IMG/VR virus record: IMGVR_UViG_3300042905_000867
Coordinates: 1 to 29,157 of that record
Length of the DNA: 29,157 bases
Source of the DNA: a virus
Strand: one strand, 5' to 3'
Shown here: positions 7,701 through 16,988 of the stretch, one piece after another
How positions within the stretch are numbered: position 1 is the first letter of the stretch
Layout: the number at the start of each line of letters is the position of its first letter
The notes under the pieces: generated by a model
Database searches by the model: none
The model's input: only the letters and a program-made list of their open reading frames with translations
What the model was told of the DNA's origin: nothing
Translations under genes and position numbers: made by a program

Positions 7701-10700
7701 GAAGATCATTAAGAAGTTCTAAAGGCGCTGCCACAACAAAGGCTAATCAAATAGAACAATTAACTGCACAAAAACGTTCTATGGAAGCAAATAGAGAAGT
7801 AATGATTAGAAGAAGGCTTACTGGTGAATTAATTAGATCAAATAATGTTGAGCAATCTGCTAGAGCAGGAATTGCAATGGCATTAACTCAAGAAAAGAGT
7901 TCTCTTCTTAAGCGAATTTCATCTCTAGAAAAAGTAACAATTGGAGATAATGTTTATTATGCAATGGTTGATAAATATGGAAAAACAATTGCATATGCTG
8001 ATGCAGTCAAAAGAAAACTCATAACTGTAGAGCAAGCAAATCAAATTAGATATACAGCACTAGGATCTGCTATTTCACAAGAAATGATGACCATGAATAT
8101 GAGTTCAAGGTCGCAGAGAAAAGTTGCTACATTTATGGAATCATTAAGCGTTCAGGTAAGAGATCAAATCGTATCACACGAATTAGTCCAGCAGGCGAAT
8201 GGAAGATACATCCTTGCACTTAAAAATGCTGAAGGAAAAATACTTGCTCAGTCTGCTGCCTTTGGAACAAATGCTAGACTTGGAAGAGGAATATCAACTG
8301 CAGGAATGCTTGCTGGCATGGGAACAATGTTTACCATGGGACAGGATAATGCTGCTGCAAAAATAGGTAGCGGTGCCTTAATGGGTGTTTCAATGGGTGC
8401 TATGACAGGAAATCCGTGGCTTGCTGTCGGAGGACTAGTTGCTGGAGCAGCCATACCAGCATTAATGGAATATCAAAAAGCACAACAAAAGGTAAATGAC
8501 GAACTTATTAAATATGGTGAAGCGCTAAATGGATCATCATTAATTATAGACCAATTCGCCTCAGAAATGGGTAAATTAAAGCCTTCTGAAAAATTAGCAG
8601 CAGCAATATCTGGTGTAGCAATGCCAGAAAAAACAATTGAATCTGGTAAGGCTTTATTAGATACAGAGGCTGGACAAAGACTTAGAGAAACATCTAGAAT
8701 GTTTGGTGGGGATCAATTAAGAAATTCCCTCCTAGCACAATTACAAAGACTTACTCTTATGGAAATATTTACTCCACAAGAGGCAAAAGATGTAGCACAG
8801 ACACTTGCTGTTGAACTAGGAAATCCAGCACTTGGAGAATCATTAGTTGCTGGAATTAATTCTGTATTAAATGAAGATGGAACCATAAAAGATAATATAT
8901 CTCAATTATTCTTAGATACAATTCCAGAAATACAATTACCAGAATTTGGTCAAAATCAAATAAATGACTACCTTACCAATAGATCCTGGACCGACACCCT
9001 TGCTGAACCATTTACTGCTGGAATAAATTTTGTAGATGAAATAGTAAATGATTTCTTAAATGATTTTGGTGGAGACAGTAGTGCATCAAGAGAAGAAACA
9101 GAGAGGGCATACAAGAGATTTGCTCAACAAAGCATCGGTCCATTAGCAGCATCCCTAGATCAATTGACAGAGGCACAGGCACTAGCAACCACACAATTCA
9201 TGAAAGGTGAATTGACGTTTGAGCAATATTCATCTCAAATGGAGACTATCCAGAAGAGAAATATTGAAGCAGCCGACGCCATGCTTAAGTTAAAAGAAAG
9301 TGGTGCAGATATTGGTGCAATGCTTAAAGACATTGCAGACCAGGCAGGAAGAGGAGCAGATTATTCTCAAATAGAAGGAATAGGAAAGAATCTTTTTGAA
9401 AGCCTATCAGTAGGAGAAAGATTCCTATCACAAATTCAAGTTGCTGCTGCATATGGCGACATTACTCTAGGTGATATGAAGAATCTAGAAACCATAATTG
9501 CAAACGAGGACACTAGAAGAAATATTGAATTGATATTTGATGTTAAAGGCGCAGAAGATAACGCTGTTCAAATAATCAAATTACTTGGCATGGGTATGGA
9601 TGCAGAGTTTATTGCTGATATTGTAGTAAGATCTGAAGAAATTGGAAAGCCTATATCAGAAATATATGGAATGCTTTCAGCAGTTTCTGGGTTGCCTCCA
9701 AATATTCAAAAAACTATTATATCTAATATTCAATCAGATCCTGATGCACTCACAGATTTAATTAACAAATATGAGTATGCCAATAGTCTTCCAGACTCTA
9801 AGAAAGAACTTAGGTTAGAGATTTTTGGTAATGAATATTTAACTGAAATACAAGAAAACTGGAAACAGTTTATAGCATTGCCAGATGAAGAAAGAAAAAC
9901 TGCAGTAGTAACCACCCTGCTTGGATATGAATATTCTTTTGCACAACCAGCATTACCAACTCCAACTGAAGTGTCAGATCTTGCTGGTCCAGATACTTCT
10001 GCAATGATTTCTTCACTTACTGGTGGCTCAAGTGGGGGTTCTGGCGGAGGATCAGATGCTGCAAATAAAGCAATAGATAAAAAAATAGCCCAGCAAGATA
10101 AGATCATAAAGCAAATTCAAAAAGAGCGCGAAGAAAGACAGAAACTTCTTGACCTAGAAAAGAAGGCACTAGATTTTGCTATGAAGCAGCAAGATTTAGA
10201 AAGCCAAATAATGATTGCTAAAGCAGAAGGTCGTCTAGCAGATGCTGCACTTCTTCAATCACAATTGGATGCAAATGAAATTGCTGATAGAGAAGATGAA
10301 AAAGAAAGACTTAGGCAAGAGCGTGAAGATAAAAGAATCCGCGCAGCAGAAAGAAGAAAGAAGCAACTTGAAAAGCAAAAAGAAGATTCATCAGGCGGTG
10401 GCGGTAGTGGCGGCGGGGGGCCATCAGACGCTGAATTATCAAAGATAGAAACTAGATTAGAATTTTTAAATAATCAATTAGCATCAGCACTAAATAACAA
10501 TGTTGAAATATTATCGCAAATAGAAGAAAAGGGTGCCAGCGCATTTTGGGAATCTGAGCCAATTAAAAACTATATCAAAGAGGCGCAAAAACTTGGCATA
10601 CCACTAGAAGTAATAAATGAACAACTTGAAACAACATTTGATTATTTAGTTACTCAAGGATTTAAAGATTATCCACTAATGACTAAACTTAGTGAAGGCT

Positions 10701-11806
10701 TAAGAGAAGTAGGAATTTATGGATCTTCACTAGAAAAAATCCTCCCCAACATTTTTGCAATTATGCAGGATAAGAGTTTAACAAAAGATGAAGTAATCGC
10801 TTCTATAGCAGAACAATTTAGAATTGCTGGAATGAAGGCTGATGAGGCTAGAAAAGCAGCAGAAAAATTCTTTAACACTAGTCCAGTAAGCAAGGTGTTT
10901 GATGATATTGATAAGTTTAAGAATAAGTTCGATGAGGTAAAAGACGAATTTGATCCCAACCAAGCAAAAATTATTTCAGAAGAATACGCTGCTGGAATTA
11001 GAAAAGGTCTTACTAAAGAAGAAATATGGTCAAATATTTCTAGAAGAATATCTGATGCTGTTTATAAAGATTCTGATTTAGATCCTTTAATTGCAGATAA
11101 GAAGGCTGCTGCCACAGCACAAGCATTGCAAACTAGAGTAACTAATGATTTTAAAGATTTTGATGTTAAATTCCCAATCAAGAGTGAATATACCAGTAAT
11201 GCTCCAGAATGGCTAGAAGGAGCATTAAATCAAGGTTATGTAGACAAGGGAATGAGAGCATTAGGATTTACCGTTGAGCATAATGGAAACTTCACCACTA
11301 CACCATCATCAACTCCACAGGAAGTTACTGGAACAGTAAATATTTCTGGAGTGACCGCTGTTAACGGAAGACTTCCAGTATCAGCACTAGTTGGAGCAGC
11401 CCTCGGAGGATTAATCAAGAGGGGCACAGGGGGGATGATTTATGGTCCAGGAGGGCCAACTGAAGATAGAATTCCTACAATGCTTTCAAACGGAGAGTAT
11501 GTAATTCGTGCATCTAGTGTAGATAAATATGGAATCCCCTTCCTTGATATGGTTAATATGGGAACATTACCAGCATTAGGCCGTGGAGGGTACTCCAAGT
11601 ATCCAAATATGGTTGGAAGAATGTCCATGGGTGGGGCAGTTTATTATAATAGTGGGGGGATTGTTGATGAATCTCCTAGCAATGTAGAGTATAATATTAA
11701 TGTAAATGTGGCTGGATCTAACGCTTCCGCCGATGAAATTGCGAAGGAAGTAATGTCTGCTATTGAAAGAAAACAAAGAATGACTAAGACGGTGAATAGA
11801 ATATAA
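4718..11806 (+). CDS. Tape measure protein, TP901 family, 2362 residues
   Basis: The longest gene sets tail length; at the usual ~1.5 angstrom per residue it predicts a tail near 350 nm (inference). Residues about 167-465 match the TP901 phage minor tail region (W-A-G-R-Q-L-T-V-G-L-T-V-P, then helices, G-G-I-P-A-S-E-A-A-N-A-I-K-S and R-I-N-A-L-L). Hydrophobic segments lie at about 532-571 and 1189-1252, the kind thought to help form a membrane channel. Long charged coiled coils lie at about 921-1037 and 1785-1890; the second is flanked by Gly/Ser linkers (1769-1781 and 1891-1904). The C-terminal segment near 2238-2272 has the common G-P-G-G-P-T-E-D-R-I-P and L-S-N-G-E-Y-V-I-R-A motif. No peptidase motif was recognised within it. 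It starts in ATGA overlap with the chaperone. Confidence 0.95.
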   Translation: MSRIDLQIVATGNFAALEGQLARLKSQIATLNTLGVGSNPQQLRNIQSYSTAFANALSASGMFQNRMVNLTSETEKFGKSLERGNLRLSQYFRAGAEHARKQQGQIRALAREQVRMMNSTTMAMGDGRAMVISPKGVDEAIDKQKILNQEHRIFRQVVQGGATQLINWGKNTQWAGRQLTVGLTVPLTIFGAMAGKVFMDADKQLTRMAKVYGDASKGMVNTQELDAIRGKTLALAQEIASTMGVAVSETLGIAADIAATGKEGNELLDSTREAMRLSVLGEVDRQEAMKATLAIQSVFKQDTEGLTNSINLLNAVENQTSTTLDDLTIGIIKAGPVVQGLGGSIADLASMMVAMREGGIPASEAANAIKSSLGGLINPTKQTTELLKGFGVNLTDIVDRNAGDVIGTLVALQEALDGLDELSRQRAIEQMFGKFQFSRINALLNNLNKAGSQTEQVLKIAGMSTTQLAQTADRELKLLTESASMRFTRAVESLKASLIPIGETFVDIGAKLINVATTIIDAFNDLPEGLKTFIKILAGITAIAGPIIMITGVFGNFFGYIIKTVGALMALRRGAKGVFEFYTADSIAARASTELLSKGMFNQVEATNVLKAALETLNVELQQVATNMRGMGAAAATASQQARAAATASATAVVAAQSPLYTLAGRASKGAVAGFERSHLIPGLKDSGRYSYQTGATLLPAGSAAGEFQRMGFAPTNFFGEGAYANKTREQILKQQQAMQTQRGRAAFTDLSRSPEQMARLLPTRQEYSASAGQYMATLKQLQSLAPKTLKEMSQQMQMAISRGDIESAKNILNQAINANSVQFKELVTKETTAVASINGTLDQVVTKVMADEAKTVAALKAAGMQGILKSGKGIDQFIYAITGGGGAARYGATGGQAAVSGSLGTRVAPNERIMAKQAQIDAIEEQRMAVKRKLFAIESNITQKQQNIETLVQEQQVLENEKKALSTKRKVNASKIAEIDAQIAILAAKEAADRRSLRSSKGAATTKANQIEQLTAQKRSMEANREVMIRRRLTGELIRSNNVEQSARAGIAMALTQEKSSLLKRISSLEKVTIGDNVYYAMVDKYGKTIAYADAVKRKLITVEQANQIRYTALGSAISQEMMTMNMSSRSQRKVATFMESLSVQVRDQIVSHELVQQANGRYILALKNAEGKILAQSAAFGTNARLGRGISTAGMLAGMGTMFTMGQDNAAAKIGSGALMGVSMGAMTGNPWLAVGGLVAGAAIPALMEYQKAQQKVNDELIKYGEALNGSSLIIDQFASEMGKLKPSEKLAAAISGVAMPEKTIESGKALLDTEAGQRLRETSRMFGGDQLRNSLLAQLQRLTLMEIFTPQEAKDVAQTLAVELGNPALGESLVAGINSVLNEDGTIKDNISQLFLDTIPEIQLPEFGQNQINDYLTNRSWTDTLAEPFTAGINFVDEIVNDFLNDFGGDSSASREETERAYKRFAQQSIGPLAASLDQLTEAQALATTQFMKGELTFEQYSSQMETIQKRNIEAADAMLKLKESGADIGAMLKDIADQAGRGADYSQIEGIGKNLFESLSVGERFLSQIQVAAAYGDITLGDMKNLETIIANEDTRRNIELIFDVKGAEDNAVQIIKLLGMGMDAEFIADIVVRSEEIGKPISEIYGMLSAVSGLPPNIQKTIISNIQSDPDALTDLINKYEYANSLPDSKKELRLEIFGNEYLTEIQENWKQFIALPDEERKTAVVTTLLGYEYSFAQPALPTPTEVSDLAGPDTSAMISSLTGGSSGGSGGGSDAANKAIDKKIAQQDKIIKQIQKEREERQKLLDLEKKALDFAMKQQDLESQIMIAKAEGRLADAALLQSQLDANEIADREDEKERLRQEREDKRIRAAERRKKQLEKQKEDSSGGGGSGGGGPSDAELSKIETRLEFLNNQLASALNNNVEILSQIEEKGASAFWESEPIKNYIKEAQKLGIPLEVINEQLETTFDYLVTQGFKDYPLMTKLSEGLREVGIYGSSLEKILPNIFAIMQDKSLTKDEVIASIAEQFRIAGMKADEARKAAEKFFNTSPVSKVFDDIDKFKNKFDEVKDEFDPNQAKIISEEYAAGIRKGLTKEEIWSNISRRISDAVYKDSDLDPLIADKKAAATAQALQTRVTNDFKDFDVKFPIKSEYTSNAPEWLEGALNQGYVDKGMRALGFTVEHNGNFTTTPSSTPQEVTGTVNISGVTAVNGRLPVSALVGAALGGLIKRGTGGMIYGPGGPTEDRIPTMLSNGEYVIRASSVDKYGIPFLDMVNMGTLPALGRGGYSKYPNMVGRMSMGGAVYYNSGGIVDESPSNVEYNINVNVAGSNASADEIAKEVMSAIERKQRMTKTVNRI

Positions 11807-12279
11807 TGTCTCTTTTAACTCCAAGCATTATTAAGTTACAAGTCGCTTCTAAGGCTGCCGCAGAGTTTGTTCCAATTACTGGTGAGAATAATGGACAATT
11901 AACTTTATCAGATCATTCTAGATCACCACTATCAGTAAATTATGAAATGATTGAAAACTCACAAAGAATGGCTAACGGAACATTAAGAAAATATATAATT
12001 TCTAAAAAAAGAAGCCTATCCTGCTCCTGGGAATTACTTCCTACCATTAATGATTTAGTAGTAGACGGAAATGCATCTGCTCTAAGCATGAAGAGATTCT
12101 TTGAGGTAAATAATGTTTATCCAATGAACATGACTTTATATTACAAAAGAAATTCATCTGCTGATTTTTCATATTCAGAAACAATAGAGGTATTCTGGGA
12201 TTCATTTAACTTTGATGTAATTAAAAGATATAAAGATTTTGACTATTGGAATATTACAACAGATTTTATGGAGATTTAA
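11806..12279 (+). CDS. Small minor tail protein in the distal tail (Dit) position
   Basis: A 157-residue protein coupled to the tape measure by TAATG (11804-11808). It is beta-rich, with an L-S-C-S-W-E-L-L-P strand, a Y-P-M-N-M-T-L-Y-Y-K-R strand, and a C-terminal F-N-F-D-V-I-K-R-Y-K-D-F-D-Y-W segment. Its place between the tape measure and the hub is that of distal tail proteins, which form the ring joining tube and tip. The tube-like strand pattern is compatible with this, but sequence alone does not prove the family. Its last codons carry GGAGAT, the ribosome site for the next gene. Confidence 0.6.
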   Translation: MSLLTPSIIKLQVASKAAAEFVPITGENNGQLTLSDHSRSPLSVNYEMIENSQRMANGTLRKYIISKKRSLSCSWELLPTINDLVVDGNASALSMKRFFEVNNVYPMNMTLYYKRNSSADFSYSETIEVFWDSFNFDVIKRYKDFDYWNITTDFMEI

Positions 12280-15200
12280 TGTTAGGATCTTCAAATACAC
12301 AAAGCCATGTAAAAAATAGTAAATCTTTAGATGTGAAGCCTAGGGTTTTCTTAGAAATAAATAACAATGATTATGGCAATCCTTATTTTTATGGAACGGG
12401 TACGCAAAATTCTAGTATATTACAAGAACTTATAAGAACAGTATCTAACTATCCGGCATCTCCAGCGCCAATAAATGCAGGATCTATTTTAGGAAGTGGA
12501 GGGCGAGGAGTAAAAACTGCCATATCAGGAATAGATAATCACGCAGTTCTTTTAAAAACTAATCTTTCTGCGGGAGAACCTATAGAATATTCATGGTACA
12601 CAGAATCTTCTGCTAATCAAAGGTCGGTAAAGTTTAATTTATTTCTTAAATCAGATTATGAATATCAAATAGAAACAAATGATCTTACATGCATGGAGTC
12701 ATTTGATGTTTTATTGGTTGCCGTAGGATATGATTCTTCTAATAAAATAGTTACTTCTGAAACAGTAGCAGAATCAGTTACAGTTGATTCTATTCAATGG
12801 AAAAATGTTTCAATAGCATTTGCAAATCCAGATCAATACGCAACGGTTAATAAAGTAAGATTAAATATATATGTAACTGCACCAGCCTATAAAAAAGTTG
12901 CATTACTAGTGGGTCAACCCGTAGTTTCTAATATTTCAGACTACGAAGTTTATTCATCTAACAGAATGCCGTTGTCAGAGGTTTTTGAGCCAGGTAGACC
13001 AGGAGAATTTTTAATTGATATTTCTGGTTCTTTAGAGGAAACTCCACCAATAAAACCAACAATTAGAGGAATTACTCAGCAACCCACCCCAATACACATG
13101 GCAACATACTATGCATTAGGTCCAAAGTACGAATTAGTCCAGCGTAGTGTTACTCCATATCCAAATAATCCATACACTTATTATGTGTCTGGTACTTCTA
13201 CTGAGAGTAAGCAAGTTTGGGCACTATACCAAAACAAGATAAAAACAAATAAAATAGTTCTTAAATTTAATGCCATTGCGTGTAAACCACAAACTCCTGC
13301 AGTTAATATTTTAACAAGTTCTGGATGGTCTAATAATATCGCTTCTTCAGCATCCATAGGTTCTGATGGAACTCTAGTTTTATACTTTAACGGAACATCG
13401 TGGGGAACTTCTAAGTGGACCAGTATATCTTATCCAACTATTTCTACATCATCAATTAATGCAGGAGATATAGTATTAGGATCTAATTCTGGCTATCAAG
13501 AAATTTGGGGAATAAGGGTAGAGGGTGTAGCACAACAAGTTACAAATACTGATTTTATAGATCTTCCAGGAAGAATGGAATTAATAGAAGTATCACCCAG
13601 ACTTGATATAGATGTTAGCAACTTTGTTACATCTGTTTCTACAATTTCTGAAAGTTCTTCAGATGCTTTATTAAATATTGGCGGGATAAGTTCAAATAGT
13701 TATAACATAAACTTATCAAATATACCACTTATTAAAAATTTGCATGATTTTTCAACAGGCAATTTTTCAAATCCTGATGTAAGACCAATAAGTAATATTT
13801 CCTCTACTTCAGCGCTACAAAATTTAATTAGAAAAGGTGTAAAGGTAAAAGGCGGGTACGACATTGACACAGGTTACCGAGGTACTGGTATTGCCACAGG
13901 TAAAACATACATCCAGTCATTTGTGGGATATGTAGATACTTGGAAAGAAAATAATCAAGAAATAGTTATTAATGCATTCGATGTTATAAAAAATCTACAA
14001 TCAGTAAATTCTGAGTCTATTTATTTAGAAGGTAAAAAAATATCAGAGTGTATATATTCTGTTTTAGATCCGATAGGATTTGGAGAGGTGTACGGAGAAG
14101 AATTAGTAGACCTTAGAGTTTTTGCAAATACATCTGATTCAGAATTAACATTCTCTCAGAATGAAAAAATAAAATTTTTCTGGACTTCTAATGATAAAAC
14201 AGTATCTGATACATTAAATAATTTGTTTAGAATATATCAAATATCTATGTATACAGATGAATATGGTGCGGTAAGATTTAAAACTCTTTATGACTACAGC
14301 ATGTCATATAAAAATCTAACAAAAACTTCATCTCCATCATACCCAGATATTTTTATACAAGATATAAATGATAATAATTCTACAAGTAATTTAATTAGTG
14401 TAGACATAACTGAAAATGAAAGGCCAAAATCTATACTAGTTAAATACAGAATACCAAGACCAACTCTAGCGCAACCCACTCCTCCAAAAACTAAAAAAGA
14501 CAATAAGCCAGTAGCAGAAAATATAAATATAAAAATATCAGAATCAACCGACAGAGTTTGGATTCTTCAAGACGATTCATACATAGTTCCATATATTCAA
14601 TTATCTGGCGGTGGAATAAAAACTACATCTCAAAACTTTATTCCTTATGATATTTCTATGACTAATATTTTTATGAGAGCGATTCCATTTTCTTCGATGC
14701 TTTTGATAGACAAAGAAATTGTTAGTTATGATGGCATAGAGTATGAGTTTTCTTATAAAACATCTACTGGCTTTTCAGTATTACTTAATCAGACTGTTAA
14801 AAGTTCTGAAGAGATAGAAATGATTAAATCTGAAATTTTTTCCAACAAGGGAGGTAGATCCATATCGTTTAAGCCTACTGGAAAATTGATGAATGTAAAG
14901 AGGGGCCTGTTTGGAACAACTCCAACACCTCACAACAGACAAACTTCTAGTACTAACGCTCCATGGCTCATGAAAAGATTTACTAGAACAGAAAATTCAT
15001 ATAAAAATGCTGTTTCTTCTCAAAAATTTACAACAACATTAAATGGAATTAACGTTACATCAAACAACAATTCAGAAATGTTATTATTATATCCAAAAGA
15101 TTCTGATTCTGATGCGTATTTAATGAGAGATAAAAGGCGTCTACTTTGCCAATTTAAACTAGGAGATATACCAGATAAAAAAGAAGGATATGTTGGAGTT

Positions 15201-15950
15201 GGAGTCGGCCTAGAAATAAATTCTAGCAATAATTTAGTAGGAGGACTTCTTGTTTGGGTCGGTGTGGAAACAGATAAGAAGAAAACAAATCCTACAGTAT
15301 ATGTTGAACAAATTAAAAGCAACGGAACTATAGAAACGCTTGTAGAAAAAGATCAATTTAAATATTCCGATAGAGTTATAGAAGAAAATGAAAACATGGA
15401 GATTTACATATCCCTTAATGAAAATAGAGATGAGTGTAAAGTTCTTATAGGCGGGTCCACAGCATTTGAAAAGATTATATCTAAAAAGATAGACGGAAAA
15501 AAGAAAGAAATAAAACAGCATACCTTCAAAATTAGACAACTATCTGGAAGAACAACGTTTGGATTTATTGCTAATAGATATGGAACAGCAACAATGGGGC
15601 AGTATTTATTCGGAGTCTCAGATAAATTTGAAGATATGAATAGCATAAATCTTTCTCTAGTAGATTCTAAATATTCACTCAAAAATTCTCTACCAACTAA
15701 AACATTTTTTATAGGAAGTAACAACCTACTTGATACAATAGTAGACGGAAGAAATGTAACTGGAATAAACTTGTTGTCTAAGGATAACTTTACATATACA
15801 GGCGCACCAGTAGCACGGGGAATACAGGTATTCGATGTTGAGTATGAAAAGTTTCCTGTAATAAGAACTCCAATTGCAGAATGGACAGGGTATACATACG
15901 ACTCCAATGCGTTTGAGGGCGGCAATTTAATTTCTGAGGAGCCTAGATAA
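12279..15950 (+). CDS. Tail hub / minor tail protein with carbohydrate-binding-like insertions, lacking a C-terminal hub segment
   Basis: A 1223-residue protein. I chose ATG 12279 because it forms the local TAATG overlap and has GGAGAT at 12270-12275; an in-frame ATG at 12246 has no ribosome site. Residues about 90-225 look like a beta-sandwich carbohydrate-binding insertion. The hub-like core includes residues about 560-680 (A-F-D-V-I-K-N-L-Q, C-I-Y-S-V-L-D-P-I-G, then F-F-W-T-S-N-D-K-T-V and Y-T-D-E-Y-G-A-V-R-F). Residues about 910-1121 form a second beta-rich, jelly-roll or concanavalin-like region with short repeats such as GVGVGLEI. It ends at residues 1179-1205 with I-Q-V-F-D-V-E-Y-E-K-F-P-V and a short tail. 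The hub-like segment that should follow is in the next gene. Function: tail tip hub, probably contacting the host surface. Confidence 0.7.
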   Translation: MLGSSNTQSHVKNSKSLDVKPRVFLEINNNDYGNPYFYGTGTQNSSILQELIRTVSNYPASPAPINAGSILGSGGRGVKTAISGIDNHAVLLKTNLSAGEPIEYSWYTESSANQRSVKFNLFLKSDYEYQIETNDLTCMESFDVLLVAVGYDSSNKIVTSETVAESVTVDSIQWKNVSIAFANPDQYATVNKVRLNIYVTAPAYKKVALLVGQPVVSNISDYEVYSSNRMPLSEVFEPGRPGEFLIDISGSLEETPPIKPTIRGITQQPTPIHMATYYALGPKYELVQRSVTPYPNNPYTYYVSGTSTESKQVWALYQNKIKTNKIVLKFNAIACKPQTPAVNILTSSGWSNNIASSASIGSDGTLVLYFNGTSWGTSKWTSISYPTISTSSINAGDIVLGSNSGYQEIWGIRVEGVAQQVTNTDFIDLPGRMELIEVSPRLDIDVSNFVTSVSTISESSSDALLNIGGISSNSYNINLSNIPLIKNLHDFSTGNFSNPDVRPISNISSTSALQNLIRKGVKVKGGYDIDTGYRGTGIATGKTYIQSFVGYVDTWKENNQEIVINAFDVIKNLQSVNSESIYLEGKKISECIYSVLDPIGFGEVYGEELVDLRVFANTSDSELTFSQNEKIKFFWTSNDKTVSDTLNNLFRIYQISMYTDEYGAVRFKTLYDYSMSYKNLTKTSSPSYPDIFIQDINDNNSTSNLISVDITENERPKSILVKYRIPRPTLAQPTPPKTKKDNKPVAENINIKISESTDRVWILQDDSYIVPYIQLSGGGIKTTSQNFIPYDISMTNIFMRAIPFSSMLLIDKEIVSYDGIEYEFSYKTSTGFSVLLNQTVKSSEEIEMIKSEIFSNKGGRSISFKPTGKLMNVKRGLFGTTPTPHNRQTSSTNAPWLMKRFTRTENSYKNAVSSQKFTTTLNGINVTSNNNSEMLLLYPKDSDSDAYLMRDKRRLLCQFKLGDIPDKKEGYVGVGVGLEINSSNNLVGGLLVWVGVETDKKKTNPTVYVEQIKSNGTIETLVEKDQFKYSDRVIEENENMEIYISLNENRDECKVLIGGSTAFEKIISKKIDGKKKEIKQHTFKIRQLSGRTTFGFIANRYGTATMGQYLFGVSDKFEDMNSINLSLVDSKYSLKNSLPTKTFFIGSNNLLDTIVDGRNVTGINLLSKDNFTYTGAPVARGIQVFDVEYEKFPVIRTPIAEWTGYTYDSNAFEGGNLISEEPR

Positions 15951-16972
15951 TGTCAGAATTTTATCCTGATAGTGATCAAATTATTGATGATGCAGTCGCA
16001 TATGCATTAAGACAGGTAGGAAAGCCATATAGTTTTTCTGCTAGTCCTGAAAGTTCATGGGATTGTACTAAATTAACAACATGGGCATATAGTAAGGCTT
16101 CTGGTGGACAAGGATCTTCTGGTGGAAGAATACAACTTACTCCATATTCATATAAGCAGGCCCAAGAAGTTAGAAAATTAGATGTAACTTCTGGAAGTAC
16201 AGACGGGTTACAGAAGGGAGATCTCCTATTCTTTTTCGTCGGAGATGCTCATCATGCATCAATGTATATAGGTGATGGTCAGATTGTTGAAGCATCAAGT
16301 CCTGCTACTGGAGTAAGAACAACTACTGTATGGAACTCATGGAATACTACATACTTTTCCTGGGCGGGAAGGCCACATAAAATTGCTACCTATGGCGGAA
16401 ATTCTGGAACTGGTAATACAGAAACTGGTAAAGATAAAGAAGATGTTATTACTAAGGTTGCTGCAAGAAAAATAAGTAGAAATGCCCTAGCAGTATCTAA
16501 GGTGACGGGCACACCCCAGAGGGCTAGATTTGCTGTAATGAATATGGCAAATGAAAGTTTATATCTTACTCAAGATAAATTAGATTTGATTAGCAAAACT
16601 GAATTTTATATAAAGGCAAAAGCGCTAGTTCTTGGAGATCAGTATGAAATCAAGAAGGATATCGCTGGAGGCAGAAACTCCTTTGAGATAACAATAGATA
16701 GTGATTATATTCAATCCAAGCAAGTGGCAGAAGCGGTGGCGTCGATGGCCTCCAACTCTTTTGAAAGTCCGATAAAATCTATAAATGTAGAAATATTTGG
16801 AAACCCACTAATTCAAATAGGAGATATTGTAAAGTTTAATTACTTTACTGGAAAGATAGAGAGTTCTACAAATGATTTCTATATTGTTTCTAGGGTGCAG
16901 AATAATTTCTCCATGGGACTAACCACATCCTTAACTCTCACACCCCTAAATAAAATAGTTTCGGTGGTATAA
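15950..16972 (+). CDS. NlpC/P60 peptidase fused to a hub-like C-terminal domain
   Basis: A 340-residue protein coupled by TAATG (15948-15952). Residues about 8-145 are an NlpC/P60 cysteine peptidase: Cys39 in S-W-D-C-T-K-L, His102 in H-H-A-S-M-Y-I-G, and Glu114 twelve residues after His102, the spacing and Cys-His-Glu set of actinobacterial RipA. Such tail enzymes cut peptide stems of peptidoglycan during DNA entry. A Gly/Thr/Lys linker (about 150-165) leads to residues 175-340, which look like a phage hub C-terminus: Q-R-A-R-F-A-V-M-N, I-T-I-D-S-D-Y-I-Q-S-K, then I-F-G-N-P-L-I-Q-I-G-D-I-V. No signal peptide is seen, so it should act from the virion. Confidence 0.85.
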   Translation: MSEFYPDSDQIIDDAVAYALRQVGKPYSFSASPESSWDCTKLTTWAYSKASGGQGSSGGRIQLTPYSYKQAQEVRKLDVTSGSTDGLQKGDLLFFFVGDAHHASMYIGDGQIVEASSPATGVRTTTVWNSWNTTYFSWAGRPHKIATYGGNSGTGNTETGKDKEDVITKVAARKISRNALAVSKVTGTPQRARFAVMNMANESLYLTQDKLDLISKTEFYIKAKALVLGDQYEIKKDIAGGRNSFEITIDSDYIQSKQVAEAVASMASNSFESPIKSINVEIFGNPLIQIGDIVKFNYFTGKIESSTNDFYIVSRVQNNFSMGLTTSLTLTPLNKIVSVV

Positions 16973-16973
16973 T
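16965..16973 (+). promoter_or_regulatory. Possible internal extended -10 promoter
   Basis: TGGTATAAT overlaps the end of the peptidase gene, with a perfect -10 hexamer at 16968-16973. No -35 box is evident. The predicted start near 16980 would fall inside the AAGGAG ribosome site of the next gene, so the element may be chance. The stretch AGGAGAATTATGTCT that follows (16980 on) is identical to the one at the gene starting at 220. Confidence 0.3.
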
Positions 16974-16988
16974 TTATTAAGGAGAATT

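Noticed and set aside
12246-12278. Upstream in-frame ATG for the hub gene at 12246
   Set aside because: It lies inside the previous gene without a ribosome site; ATG 12279 has GGAGAT and the usual TAATG overlap.
15404-15925. Long open frame on the minus strand opposite the hub gene (173 residues)
   Set aside because: It lies wholly antisense to a well-supported gene, has no family pattern and no neighbours on that strand.
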